64,000 bases of DNA from Ruminococcus flavefaciens (GTDB lineage Bacteria; Bacillota; Clostridia; Oscillospirales; Ruminococcaceae), in contig NZ_UETD01000008.1 of assembly GCF_900116855.1 (NCBI RefSeq), forward strand, positions 62,001 to 126,000, given 5' to 3'. Both the position numbers and the translations under genes were made by a program. The notes below the pieces were generated by a model. That model was not told the origin of the DNA and did not search any database. It saw nothing but the letters and a program-made list of their open reading frames with translations. Of the stretch, positions 1-9,316 are shown in pieces (the first letter of the stretch is position 1; the number at the start of each line of letters is the position of its first letter).

Positions 1-1
1 A

Positions 2-727
2 CTCAAGCCGATAATAGAGACGATATTCCATAACAACAATGAAATATTCGGCTCCGGTAAGATACACGCCATTCTAAAAGACCGCGGATACAAAGTCTCT
101 AAAGAAACAGTTGCAGATATAATGCATGAAAATGGACTTTTTCCTATCCGAACAAGTTCAAAAAAGCTTTACCTTAAAGAACAGGCAAAGAAAAAGAATC
201 TGCTCAACAGACAATTCAATGTAAACCGTCCAAACGAAGTATGGGTCGGCGATGTGACATATTACAATTTTAAGGAAAAGAATTATTATATCTGTGTGAT
301 TCTTGATCTATTTTCAAGAAAGATCATCAGTTGCAGAGTGTCTCTGCATAACAGCACCCAACTCATTTCATCAGCTTTTAAAGCCGCATACGCATCAAGA
401 AACACTGACAAGCCGCTCATATTTCACAGCGATCAAGGTGCGAATTACACATCAAAAACATATCAGAAATTGCTCAGAGACTACAATGTGGAGCAATCAT
501 TTTCAAAAGCAGGCGTTCCATATGATAATTCAGTAGTTGAATCATTTTTCAAAAATATGAAAGCAGAAGAACTATATCGCACAAGATACCATTCTGAATT
601 TGAATTCCGGAAAGCTGTCGATAAATATATCGAATTCTATAATACAAAGCGGCCTCATAACTATCTTAATAACAAAACTCCTGATGAGGCAGAAAACAAT
701 TATTACCAAAGGCATCAGTCTGACTGA
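2..727 (+). CDS. IS3-family transposase (OrfB), 5' end outside window
   Basis: The frame is open from the left window edge, so the gene is partial. The first 40 codons (FGSGKIHAILKDRGYKVSKE) are the HTH_21 region found just before the catalytic core in IS3-family OrfB proteins. The rve integrase core follows with all three acidic residues visible: D in WVGDVTYY, D in FHSDQGANYTS, and E in NSVVESFFKNMKAEE, then the usual C-terminal YNTKRPHNYLN block. The protein would catalyse cut-and-copy transposition of its own element through a DDE active site. No frameshift or stop is seen in the visible part, so the copy may be intact. It lies outside the tRNA scar at 950 and so probably does not belong to the island. 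An ATG at 122 is internal and unlikely to be the start. Confidence 0.9.
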   Translation, partial: LKPIIETIFHNNNEIFGSGKIHAILKDRGYKVSKETVADIMHENGLFPIRTSSKKLYLKEQAKKKNLLNRQFNVNRPNEVWVGDVTYYNFKEKNYYICVILDLFSRKIISCRVSLHNSTQLISSAFKAAYASRNTDKPLIFHSDQGANYTSKTYQKLLRDYNVEQSFSKAGVPYDNSVVESFFKNMKAEELYRTRYHSEFEFRKAVDKYIEFYNTKRPHNYLNNKTPDEAENNYYQRHQSD

Positions 728-949
728 ACATTTAAACTAAATATAGCATTATACAGCCTTATACAATAGTTTTTACACAACACAACAGGTTCGCAAAAGA
801 ATCGTTTCAGCGTTTTGATTTCCAACTTTAGTGTTTTCGCAATATCTGTTCATTTTGAGAAACATAAAAAGCGGCTATTTATAGCTGCTTATAAAGCATT
901 AAGGCTTCAAATCTCACACTAATGGTTCAGATTTGAAGCCTCTTTCATA
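728..949. other. Intergenic DNA between IS3 gene and tRNA scar
   Basis: No gene is seen. It contains a short imperfect hairpin (870-877 with 882-889) and a perfect 12-bp inverted repeat (903-914 with 929-940, GGCTTCAAATCT). The second lies directly downstream of the tRNA fragment in the minus direction and could be the terminator of the original tRNA gene, although no clear T-run follows. Confidence 0.4.
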
Positions 950-995
950 TGGTTGCGGCGGCTGGATTTGAACCAACGACCTTCGGGTTATGAGC
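950..995 (-). tRNA. 3' half of initiator tRNA(fMet), truncated at the anticodon loop
   Basis: Read on the minus strand the segment starts at GCTCATAACCC, with the CAT anticodon in a seven-base loop and the CCC that forms the 3' side of the initiator-type anticodon stem. It continues through a T-arm with GGTTCAAATCC and ends in GCAACCA. It closely resembles the 3' half of initiator tRNA. The 5' half is absent: immediately past the anticodon loop the sequence changes to repeat copy A. Tyrosine integrases often use exactly this 3' half as attachment core, so this is best read as an att scar and island boundary rather than a working tRNA. Confidence 0.8.
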
Positions 996-1312
996 TTCCT
1001 ATTTTATGTTTTACCGAGAATCACCGAGTATCATATAATGCGTAAAATAGACATTTCTCATATATACTCAATGAAGCACCGCGAAGTGTTTTTGTCGCTG
1101 GTTGCTGCACGCGTTGCTGCACAACACTGAAATAACATTGTCTTGAAAACAAGGGAGCAATATTGTTTTAATAATCAAAATCCAATCCGGATTATATTTC
1201 TCTACAGCAATTATATCATTCAAAAGCAACATCGTCCTATCCAATAAGTTGTAACGTTATCATATCACATTTAACACCTTTTGTCAAGGCATTAATCGTA
1301 TTAAACTGTATC
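993..1312. repeat. Dispersed repeat, copy A (about 320 bp), next to tRNA scar
   Basis: The segment matches 8970-9279 in the same orientation over its whole length, at roughly three quarters identity by eye. One extra tandem GTTGCTGCAC unit is present in this copy. Near its left end are two tandem 10-mers (ACCGAGAATC, ACCGAGTATC) that resemble integrase arm-type sites, and conserved blocks such as AATGCGTAAAATAG and TTGTCTTGAAAACA. No coding frame was recognised. Its position against the tRNA fragment suggests it is the end of an integrative element. Confidence 0.7.
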
Positions 1313-1441
1313 TAAAATATTACCTTCCAACCTCCGTAAAAGAGGCTTATTATTTGTACAATATTGCTTTACAAATGTTAGAAACGCAATTTATCATATT
1401 TCTCGTTAACATAATATAAGTTCAAAAATATCAAACATTCT

Positions 1442-4400
1442 TTAATAATTTTTTTCATCAACAAATATCATCTTATCAGGATCAATTTCAAAGCTTTCTG
1501 GAAATTTCGTTTTAGAATTGTAACGTGTATTCTCAAATATAGCGCCTTCAAGGTCAGCATTACTAAGATTAGTACCACTAAGATTAGTACCACTAAGATT
1601 AGCAAAACTCAAATCAACACTGTTAAGATTAGCTTGGCTAAGATCAGCATCACTAAGATTAACAAAGCTAAGATTATCTTCACTAAGATTAACAAAGCTA
1701 AGATTAGTATCACTAAGATTAACAAAGCTAAGATTAGCATTGATAAGACAAGCTTTGATAAGATTAGCACCTCTAAGATTAGCACCGCTTAGATTAGCAC
1801 CGCTTAGATTAGCATCACTAAGATTAACAAAGCTAAGATTAGCTTTGATAAGATTAGCATTACAAAGATTTGCATCACTAAGATTTGCATATCTAAGATC
1901 AGCATTGATAAGATTAGCTATGCTACAATCAGCATTACTAAGGTCAGCATTACTAAGATTAGTAACACTAAGATTAGCACCGCTAAGATTTGCTTTGCTA
2001 AGATCAGCATTACAAAGATTAGCACTGCTAAGAATAGCTTTAACAAGATCAGAACTACAAAGATTAGCACCGCTAAGATTTGCTTTGCTAAGATCAGCAT
2101 TACAAAGATTAGCACCTCTAAGATTTACTTTGCTAAGATTAGCATCATTAAGATTTACATCGTTAAGATTTGCATATCTAAGATCAGCATATTCAAATGA
2201 GCAATTCTTAAGATTGCATCTATTCATTATGATATATTCCATATGTGAATTAATAAATACACTTTCTATTAGATTGGAATAATCCAACCGAGGAACAACT
2301 ATATTTGCATTCGCTTTATTAAAATTGATGTCGATTCTTTCATTTTTTAATTTGGCTTCTTTGGGACTGATGTAATCATATATGTTTTTATCAGAAATAA
2401 TTTCAAAATCGTCAAATTGTTGAGTATCTTCTGTTTTAAGATACATGATATGATTAAAAATCAGATTGGACAAATTCAGTTTTTCAATATGCAGAAATGG
2501 TTTCAGGTACTTAAACAGAAGCGTAAAAGAGTCGTTTCTATAATCTAAACCATTTAAAAACCATGTGAGATTTCTGAATGTTTCATCTATCATTTTGCTC
2601 TTTGTTTGATCTGCTAAATCTTGCAACAGATCAATATTATAGTTTATACATTTAAGATACTTTTCATCACAATTCACAGCACACTTCATCAGCTTTTCTC
2701 GCTTCATGCCTGATTCAAATTTCTCAAAGAATGCTTGCTTATCAAAATTCCCTTGAATAACAGGATCAGGATTAGCTATCATGTTAAAAACATTATTAAA
2801 AATATCAAACGGAATAAACTTATAGCAAAAGGCCTCGTAGATACAGCACCATACCTCATCGATGTCTTTTTCTTTATCTAATTCTTTAAAATAGTCTTCG
2901 TATATCTTAACTGCGATAAAATACTCTACAACAGTCTTATGTGCAAATTCAACCGCACCATCCCCTTTTTCAGATGTAAAATGAAAAACCGCAGGCAGTA
3001 TATCAAGGATTTTACTGTCGAACTCTGAATTTTCAAGATTAACAAATGATTTTGCTTTTTTTATCATGTCAGCATTTGCAGTACTTATTTCATTAGAATT
3101 AAGGAATATTTGATAAGCTATCTCCTTAGTATACTGCCAGAGAAGAGCCTCCATTTCTTCATCCGTTTTATTAAGCTCAGCGAATCGACCGGACGTCATA
3201 TACTCTCTCCTTACGATTTTATGAAATGCCTGATAATACACATCAGTAATGCTGTCCAGCTTAAAAACTTCAATATTTTCATGACAGCAAATATACAGTA
3301 TGATCGGAGAACGAAACGCATCCTGTAGATTATCTTCCAAAGTTTCAAATTTATCTTTGAAGTCTGTTGTCCACTGTTTAATATTAGGATCATCATCGCG
3401 GCAGTTAAGATAGTTTTTACACCATAGGAAAAGTTGATCTTTTTCCCATTCGATCTGCCTGATTATGATACCTTCTTTTATTTCTTCGACTTTTTCAAAA
3501 TATCCGTTATGTTCTCTTGAAGTAATGAGTATTTTTACGAAAATATTTTCAGGTATGGCTGTAGTAAGTTTTTTAAGAAAATCATGACCTTTAAAACCCT
3601 TGTTCTTTAATACGCATACTTCATCAAATCCGTCAAGAATAAGCACCTTATTATTATAGCAACTATCGTCATCGCAGCCATAAATCTTCTTTATCGAGCC
3701 CCATGGATCATCATGGTCTATCTTCTCTGTTTTCTTGTTCAGAACTATGGCATGAGCTATATTCTGGAAGAAGTTTTGGCTTATCAGTTTAGCAACAAGA
3801 CTGCTTTTCCCTATTCCTGCCTTACCGAACAATAACAATACCTTAGCATCAGCCTCACTGTAGAATCTCGAAGTTTCGTCAGGCTTCTTTTCCCATACTC
3901 TCAACTGCTCATACAGACTGATATTAGAGTCTTTTATTATAGGATCAACATATACATCGCTAAGGAAGATTTTCGGGTTTCTTCCCTTATCAAGAAACAG
4001 TACATCGTTATATTTCTGAACAAAGATGTCATTATTATCATGAATTATGCTGGTTTCCTGCTGTTTTCCCTCTTCTAAAGCGGTTATCCTCTTCTCATGG
4101 TTTGCGGTGTTTTTTAACGCAGTTTTACCATAAGATTCGGAAGTTTCGATCATATCGATATTGTCTAAAATAACATCTATTATATCTTTGATGTAGGTTT
4201 TTATTTCAGCAGAATCGTCTTCAAAAAGCGAACATTCATTGTACTTATCATAAATAAGCTCTTCAAATTCTTTCCTCTTTACTGAAACATACTCAGAGAT
4301 TTTGGTATAATTATCTGAAAATACTTTTTTCAAAGCATATGCTATTTTGTTTTGCCTATCTTCATCGATGCTTCCAGGTTTAGCTATTGTCATTATTTTG

Positions 4401-4576
4401 GGAATAATTATCTCTATTTTATATTTATTCCACTCTTCAACTGATTTGAAGAAATTCGCCGCTTGACCGACTATCGGAATAAATAATAATGCCTCAATCA
4501 TAAAAGATTTAAAATTGTTTTTTTCTTTATCTGTTAAAGAATCATATTCCATTTTAAGCATTTTCTTTATACCCAT
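1442..4576 (-). CDS. NACHT-type ATPase with long C-terminal pentapeptide-repeat array
   Basis: A protein of 1044 residues. The start at 4576 is chosen because AGGTGGAG lies six bases before this ATG; a GTG at 4588 overlaps that ribosome site. Numbered from that GTG, the N-terminal 170 residues contain a short hydrophobic stretch (about 30-48, IEALLFIPIVGQAANFF). Then comes a STAND/NACHT NTPase with Walker A GKAGIGKS (255-262) and Walker B VLILDGFDEV (about 315-324), a helical region, and about 45 pentapeptide units (about 785-1020, A-[ND]-L-x-x) that should form a right-handed beta helix. Bacterial NACHT proteins are known anti-phage sensors; the repeat helix is the likely recognition or scaffold part. 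A shorter paralogue is at 13892-16597. Phage defence is an inference; fold assignment is firm. Confidence 0.85.
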   Translation of the reverse strand: MGIKKMLKMEYDSLTDKEKNNFKSFMIEALLFIPIVGQAANFFKSVEEWNKYKIEIIIPKIMTIAKPGSIDEDRQNKIAYALKKVFSDNYTKISEYVSVKRKEFEELIYDKYNECSLFEDDSAEIKTYIKDIIDVILDNIDMIETSESYGKTALKNTANHEKRITALEEGKQQETSIIHDNNDIFVQKYNDVLFLDKGRNPKIFLSDVYVDPIIKDSNISLYEQLRVWEKKPDETSRFYSEADAKVLLLFGKAGIGKSSLVAKLISQNFFQNIAHAIVLNKKTEKIDHDDPWGSIKKIYGCDDDSCYNNKVLILDGFDEVCVLKNKGFKGHDFLKKLTTAIPENIFVKILITSREHNGYFEKVEEIKEGIIIRQIEWEKDQLFLWCKNYLNCRDDDPNIKQWTTDFKDKFETLEDNLQDAFRSPIILYICCHENIEVFKLDSITDVYYQAFHKIVRREYMTSGRFAELNKTDEEMEALLWQYTKEIAYQIFLNSNEISTANADMIKKAKSFVNLENSEFDSKILDILPAVFHFTSEKGDGAVEFAHKTVVEYFIAVKIYEDYFKELDKEKDIDEVWCCIYEAFCYKFIPFDIFNNVFNMIANPDPVIQGNFDKQAFFEKFESGMKREKLMKCAVNCDEKYLKCINYNIDLLQDLADQTKSKMIDETFRNLTWFLNGLDYRNDSFTLLFKYLKPFLHIEKLNLSNLIFNHIMYLKTEDTQQFDDFEIISDKNIYDYISPKEAKLKNERIDINFNKANANIVVPRLDYSNLIESVFINSHMEYIIMNRCNLKNCSFEYADLRYANLNDVNLNDANLSKVNLRGANLCNADLSKANLSGANLCSSDLVKAILSSANLCNADLSKANLSGANLSVTNLSNADLSNADCSIANLINADLRYANLSDANLCNANLIKANLSFVNLSDANLSGANLSGANLRGANLIKACLINANLSFVNLSDTNLSFVNLSEDNLSFVNLSDADLSQANLNSVDLSFANLSGTNLSGTNLSNADLEGAIFENTRYNSKTKFPESFEIDPDKMIFVDEKNY

Positions 4577-4779
4577 AATATTCTCCACCTATTTTCTTTA
4601 TATTGTAATATAATCCTTCATCTACTATATTTAATTAGTATTAGTAACAAGTTAAGCAAAATTGATCTACTCGATTATTATTTTTAGCAATAAAGAGGTT
4701 ACTGTATAACAACTTATTTTTTCTGAATAATATTAGCAGTTCATTATTACTTATTATATCACATTGATGATAACATGTA

Positions 4780-4827
4780 AATACATAAAACAGAACCGCC
4801 TGAATAGGCGGTTCTGTTTTATGTATT
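4780..4827. terminator. 21-bp perfect inverted repeat, bidirectional terminator-like
   Basis: Arms 4780-4800 and 4807-4827 are perfectly complementary around a six-base loop (TGAATA). The GC-rich centre (CAGAACCGCC) is flanked by A and T runs, so either strand gives a stem followed by U-rich RNA. It lies upstream of the NACHT gene and just left of a broken gene fragment, so it may have come with that DNA. Confidence 0.65.
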
Positions 4828-4957
4828 ATCCACTTGGATTGAGGCTGCATATTTATCCAATATTTTAAGGATTACATTTTGGGGCACGGAATATATCTTG
4901 CATTTATTAACTCATTACGAGATCCGTTGCCCAGCTTGGTAAGACTAACACAAGGGC

Positions 4958-5104
4958 GCTACAGTTATCATCTACAAGCCGACACTTGAAAATGGCAGCA
5001 TATTCTTCGGTAGCTTAGTAGTAAACGATCTGAAGAAACTCAAGAAAAAGTGTGGCTGTATCGTAGCAAACCGTTATGATTCTGTCCTCGATGATGTTGA
5101 AGAA
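4958..5104 (+). pseudogene. C-terminal fragment of a UDP-sugar 6-dehydrogenase
   Basis: In one plus-strand frame the DNA encodes [19 protein letters not shown] followed by [20 protein letters not shown] and DSVLDDVEE. This matches the C-terminal domain of UDP-glucose or UDP-N-acetyl-sugar 6-dehydrogenases, where IYEPTLxDGSxFFGSxVVNDLxxFK and VANRYDxxLDDV are typical. The NAD-binding and catalytic parts are absent and the frame runs into a hairpin. It is a stranded gene end, most likely left by an insertion or deletion event, and is not expected to make a working enzyme. Confidence 0.75.
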
Positions 5105-5108
5105 CGGA

Positions 5109-5129
5109 AAAGGCGGCATTGCCGCCTTT
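5109..5129 (-). terminator. Terminator of the KAP NTPase gene
   Basis: Nine-bp arms AAAGGCGGC/GCCGCCTTT with a three-base loop lie eight bases after the KAP gene stop on the minus strand, with a short T-run completing an intrinsic terminator. Confidence 0.75.
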
Positions 5130-5137
5130 ATCATTAG

Positions 5138-7828
5138 TTATTCGTGTTGGTCAGAGTTTTGAGTATCAGGCTCTGTTTTTCTACTTATTTCTATGCTCCA
5201 CATTAAATCAAAATAAATGCATCGTAATAGGAATGCATCATTACTATCGTATTTAGCGATATTAGTTATGATAGTGTTTAATAGCTCTAATATCTCTGAT
5301 GTCTTAGCGCCTACATTGGTCTTTAAGAGCAGGTTCGCAATATTAAAAATCTCATTGCTGTTATCATAGTATTCTTTTTCAGAATTAATTGAGTCGCTGA
5401 GCCTTTTTAGCCGATCATAAAAACTGAGGCTGTTTTTTTCGTTTTCCGTATCATTTGCTTTCAGTTCAAAGATGAATTCTTCGATCTTTGCCAAAGCCTC
5501 CATTTCTCTAACCGCACGTTCTGATTTTTTTCGTATTATCTGTACATCTTCATATTCTGTCAGATCTCCATATTTTTTTTCTAATCTTTTATCACATATA
5601 TCCAGCATCTTCAGCATTGCTTTTACCGAATCGTTTTTAGTGATTTCATGTCGCATATTTAATACCACAGATATTTTATCAGTTAGTATTTCCATATTTT
5701 CACGGACCTTTTTATCCAACATGATATCATCTGCGATGTGCCTCAGCTTATCCACAGTATTATTATGCGATTTGTAAATGAGATAATAATGCACATAAAT
5801 TTGATTCAGTGCGGAGATAACATTAAGTTTTCTTTCGTTAAAGAGCATTTGGCAGGCATTGATATCTTTAATGCTGCTTATTTCTTTACAAAAGAATTCA
5901 TAAAAGATCGTCATAGTAAAACTATTATTATAAAACCTGATATCAGGTGACAGACATGCCGAAAGAGCTTCATCAAAAGATATTCTTGTCTGATACTGTT
6001 CAAAAACTTTTCTGATGTATTTATCAAGATCAATTTCCCTGGAATATTGATATAATGTTTTAATATAATCTTTCAGATCAATTTTTCTGTCTAACAGTGA
6101 TATTTTGTCAGAATTATCTATGTAATCGATATATCTGGCAAAGGTGGTATCATAAGGATCTATTATATTCTTGATCTTTTCTGAGTCTGATACGATCAAT
6201 TCAGCAAATTCTCTTTTTTCTTCACTGAATCTTGCTCGTCCTAAAGAATTCCATTCATTTATTAATACATCACAGAATATGTTTTCTTGCGGTTTTATAC
6301 TGATCATTTTTCTGAAGCTGTCACATTCCAGATAGGTATATGCTTCCGGATTAAAGCCATATAATAAAGAAATCAAGGTCAGTTGTTTATGATGCTCGAT
6401 CTTTTTTAAATATTTATCGAGGCGTTCGCGTTCAACAGAACGTGATATTTCTGATAATACTTTGTTCAATATGACATAGTGTTCATAAGCCTTGATGAAC
6501 TTTCTCGGATTAGAGAATTGCTGTTTCAGATCCCTAAGCTTTTTCTCTGCGTTTTTCAGATTGTCCGCATCCTCTTTTGTGTTTGTTTTATTTTTGATAT
6601 AATCGACCTTGTTTTGGTAGAACTCAATTACCGAATTAATATTTTCTGAAAACTTATCATCACCAAAGTTATTGATTATTTCAGAATAATCAGCTGTATT
6701 TAAGGAAACAACTCTGTTGAAGAACTTGTCCAGGAATCCTTCGCCGAAATCATATATGGTTTTCATTTCTTTAAATTTGTGATAATCTACAAGGTAAAAG
6801 GAAATGCAGTTGCTCATTGTTGCTATCTCTTTGATGAAGAATAGGACTTCCACTGCTTTTTTGTCGCTGCAACGGTCGATATCATCCACGATTATGATTA
6901 TTCTTTCATCCTTTACGACATCTTTGATAAGGTCTTTAAGATCATCTATGCTTTTTCTGTAATCGTTGTGAGAGTATAGCTTGTTTGTAACATAATTGGC
7001 TACAGAATCGTTCGATGCTAACTTCAGGAGAGAATTCACCAGCTCTTTATATTCGCTCCTGAAGCCGGAATAAGCACCTTTTTCATCCAGAATGTTTTTC
7101 AATGAACTGAAATAGTATTCAATAAGTGTACTTACACTTTCAAGCTCAAGAGCATTTATCCTTATCTCGGAATACGGTATTTCTTCCTTTTGGAGTTTGC
7201 TGAGTACAGCCTTAATGAAAGATGTTTTTCCACTGCCCCATTCTCCTGATATACATATAGAGTATCCTTCGCGTATATATTTGATGTCCTTGATAATGCT
7301 TATAACCAGCTCGCATTGACTTGTACGGTTTTTATATAATTGCGAGTAATCAACTATTGGATCATGACTTGAAGCAGGCAGAGTTGTTCTTTCATAATAT
7401 TCAATATCAGTTCCGTTTTCCTTCTTAAAGAGCCGTTTAATCGGTGAACCGCTAATTGAGTTGGGGTTAATATATTTCTCTTTAAGGAAAGAAAAATATT
7501 CTCCCAATACCGTAGAGCAGTATAAACCGACTGAACTCAGATCAAACTTTATGTTTCCGTTGATACAGCGTAAAGCGATGACGACAGTTCCCGCAAATAG
7601 AGTCAGTCCGGACATCAATTTGAGATATTTTCCTCTTTTTTTATATGTAAGGCTACATAAAAATCCCAATATAAGTGCAATTGCCAGTAAAAACGAATAG
7701 CTTTCGATAGTCTCGGTAACTTCTAAGACTGGCCCCTTGTCCATTTTGATATTAAAAGAGGATAGAATAATTCCCAACAAGAATAATACTGTGATAACAA
7801 TTATGTTTCTCGCCTTTTTTCTTCCCAT
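5138..7828 (-). CDS. KAP-family P-loop NTPase with N-terminal membrane segments
   Basis: The 896-residue protein starts at 7828, preceded by AGGAGTTG. Three hydrophobic helices lie at about 9-25, 45-62 and 72-88, then a linker. The KAP NTPase core has Walker A GEWGSGKT (195-202) and Walker B IIIIVDDIDRC (about 310-320). In KAP proteins the domain is typically interrupted by or linked to membrane segments, and members occur in animals (Kidins220/ARMS) and in bacterial PifA, which excludes phage T7. The rest is long and helical, with lysine/glutamate-rich stretches at about 400-470 and 770-820. It stands alone in its transcription unit. A membrane-tethered phage-exclusion ATPase is a reasonable inference from the PifA relation, but no target is visible. 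Confidence 0.85.
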   Translation of the reverse strand: MGRKKARNIIVITVLFLLGIILSSFNIKMDKGPVLEVTETIESYSFLLAIALILGFLCSLTYKKRGKYLKLMSGLTLFAGTVVIALRCINGNIKFDLSSVGLYCSTVLGEYFSFLKEKYINPNSISGSPIKRLFKKENGTDIEYYERTTLPASSHDPIVDYSQLYKNRTSQCELVISIIKDIKYIREGYSICISGEWGSGKTSFIKAVLSKLQKEEIPYSEIRINALELESVSTLIEYYFSSLKNILDEKGAYSGFRSEYKELVNSLLKLASNDSVANYVTNKLYSHNDYRKSIDDLKDLIKDVVKDERIIIIVDDIDRCSDKKAVEVLFFIKEIATMSNCISFYLVDYHKFKEMKTIYDFGEGFLDKFFNRVVSLNTADYSEIINNFGDDKFSENINSVIEFYQNKVDYIKNKTNTKEDADNLKNAEKKLRDLKQQFSNPRKFIKAYEHYVILNKVLSEISRSVERERLDKYLKKIEHHKQLTLISLLYGFNPEAYTYLECDSFRKMISIKPQENIFCDVLINEWNSLGRARFSEEKREFAELIVSDSEKIKNIIDPYDTTFARYIDYIDNSDKISLLDRKIDLKDYIKTLYQYSREIDLDKYIRKVFEQYQTRISFDEALSACLSPDIRFYNNSFTMTIFYEFFCKEISSIKDINACQMLFNERKLNVISALNQIYVHYYLIYKSHNNTVDKLRHIADDIMLDKKVRENMEILTDKISVVLNMRHEITKNDSVKAMLKMLDICDKRLEKKYGDLTEYEDVQIIRKKSERAVREMEALAKIEEFIFELKANDTENEKNSLSFYDRLKRLSDSINSEKEYYDNSNEIFNIANLLLKTNVGAKTSEILELLNTIITNIAKYDSNDAFLLRCIYFDLMWSIEISRKTEPDTQNSDQHE

Positions 7829-7869
7829 ATTTAAAACAACTCCTATTTCTATAATGCTGTGAAATATAG

Positions 7870-8883
7870 TAACAGCCAGTTCTTTCTGCTAACTGTAAAA
7901 GGTCTGATAGCATTTTCGGCTATGTTATTTGAGATAGCGCAGTTGCCATTCTCAAAATAATTACCGAGATATTCTCTGCGTTTAAATTCATATTCAAAAG
8001 CCTTTCCAAGCTGAGATTTCGCAAGTACTGTTGTGGATATTTTTTATGCCCATAACCAGAAAGCCTCAAACACTTCTCTTTCCTGTGTCAGACGCTTATT
8101 GTACCTTTCTTCACTTGTCAGGTTGATAAGCTCTGCTTCTATTGAAAACAGCTTGTCACAGAAGTCCCTGACTGTCCTAGCTATGCTGTCTTCGCTGTCA
8201 ACGACAATGGCTTCGTGGAACTTTCGTCTCAGATGAGCCCAGCAATTGCAGTGTTTGACTTTCGTAAGCTTGTTGTAGCCTGCATATCCGTCTGTATGAA
8301 GGTATCCGCTGAAGTCTCCCAGAAACTTTTTGGCAACATCTCCTGATCTTGACTTGTTGTAATCATAGATCACTATCTGTCTTTCGGAATACTTGCCTGT
8401 GCGGTATACACACATATATTGCTTACTGTTGTCGGCAACATCTTTTTCCCTGAGGACTTTGACGTATGTTTCATCACAGCGCAGAACTTTCTCCTTCAGC
8501 ATTTCTTCTTTCAGTCTTGTGACAAATCTGCTGAAATAATCTTCACTGCATCGTATCACCCAGTTCGCCATTGTTGTTCTGCTGAGCGTGTATCCGAGCC
8601 TCTCCCAGTCTTTTTCCTGACGATACAGCGGCACTGCATTCACATACTTCTGATACATCACCCATGATACTGTTGATGCTGATGCAAGTGAATGCGGAAG
8701 TACAGGTGCAGGCACAAATCCATGAAGGAATACAGGCATATTCGTTTTCTAAGGACAACTTTTCTTTTTTTCAAGGATATCAATTGCTTTTTCCAGTTTT
8801 GTTTGTTCAGCCTTGAGTTTTTTATTTTCGGCAATGAGTGCAGCGATAAATTCTGCATCTGTCATATTACCTTTTTCTATCAC
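7870..8883 (-). pseudogene. IS66-family transposase, decayed
   Basis: A ribosome site GGAGGTGA precedes a GTG at 8883 and the coiled-coil start typical of IS66 TnpC (MTDAEFIAALIAENKKLKAE). The frame stops at about 8750. The next part resumes at HSLASAS-VMYQKYVNAVPLYRQ, so roughly 100 residues including the zinc-binding region are missing. The core follows with CDETYVKVL and HTDGYAGYN, then an in-frame TAA after FEAFWLWA where family members continue (normally WLWADKIS). Past this stop, KISTTVLAKSQLGKAFEYEF, NNIAENAIRPF and RKNWL are still readable to about 7870. Internal deletion plus nonsense mutation make it inactive. Confidence 0.85.
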
Positions 8884-8932
8884 TGAACTCACCTCCGGAA
8901 TCAATATCACTTTCAGATTATACCATAAAAAG

Positions 8933-8965
8933 CCCGAAAAGTCCAGTGATACCGAACTTTTCGGG
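8933..8965 (-). terminator. Hairpin with T-run on minus strand
   Basis: Ten-bp arms CCCGAAAAGT/ACTTTTCGGG with a 13-base loop are followed on the minus strand by CTTTTTATGG. This fits an intrinsic terminator for minus-strand transcription entering from repeat copy B, just upstream of the IS66 remnant. Confidence 0.55.
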
Positions 8966-8969
8966 ACGT

Positions 8970-9279
8970 AGCTTCCTATTTTATATTTCACTGAGGATCA
9001 CTAAGTGTCACACAATGCGTAAAATAGGCATTTTTCATATTTGTTCAATGGAGCATCGCGAAGCGTTTTTGTTACCAGTTGCTGCACAACGCCGAAAAAA
9101 ATTGTCTTGAAAACACTGGAGCAATATTGTTTGAATAACGAAAACCTGATTTGTATTATATTACTCTACCGCAATTCTGTCATTCAAAAGCAATACTGTC
9201 CTCATCTTTAAATTGTAATGTTATTATATCACCTTTAATACCTTTTGTGATGATAAAACATTCCGATTCAAACTATATC
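8970..9279. repeat. Dispersed repeat, copy B (about 310 bp)
   Basis: Direct-repeat partner of 993-1312. Both begin at AGCTTCCTATTTTAT and end near AAACT(G/A)TATC. The tandem 10-mers are present in diverged form (ACTGAGGATC, ACTAAGTGTC). No tRNA fragment adjoins this copy; the IS66 remnant and a hairpin lie there instead. The two copies bracket about 7.7 kb that holds the first NACHT gene, the KAP gene and the IS66 remnant. Confidence 0.7.
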
Positions 9280-9316
9280 GAGCTCACTACTTCAAATCTC
9301 CGTGAATGATGCTTTT

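Noticed and set aside
1545..2230. Regular short repeats that could suggest a CRISPR array
   Set aside because: The period is 15 bases with no unique spacers, and the minus strand encodes a continuous pentapeptide-repeat protein.
1740..2282. Plus-strand frame encoding an RLAPLRLA-type repeat protein
   Set aside because: It is the antisense shadow of the pentapeptide array, without ribosome site; its repeats follow from the 15-base units.
4641..4850. 69-codon minus-strand frame upstream of the NACHT gene
   Set aside because: It reads through the 21-bp inverted repeat, lacks a ribosome site and has no coding-like composition.
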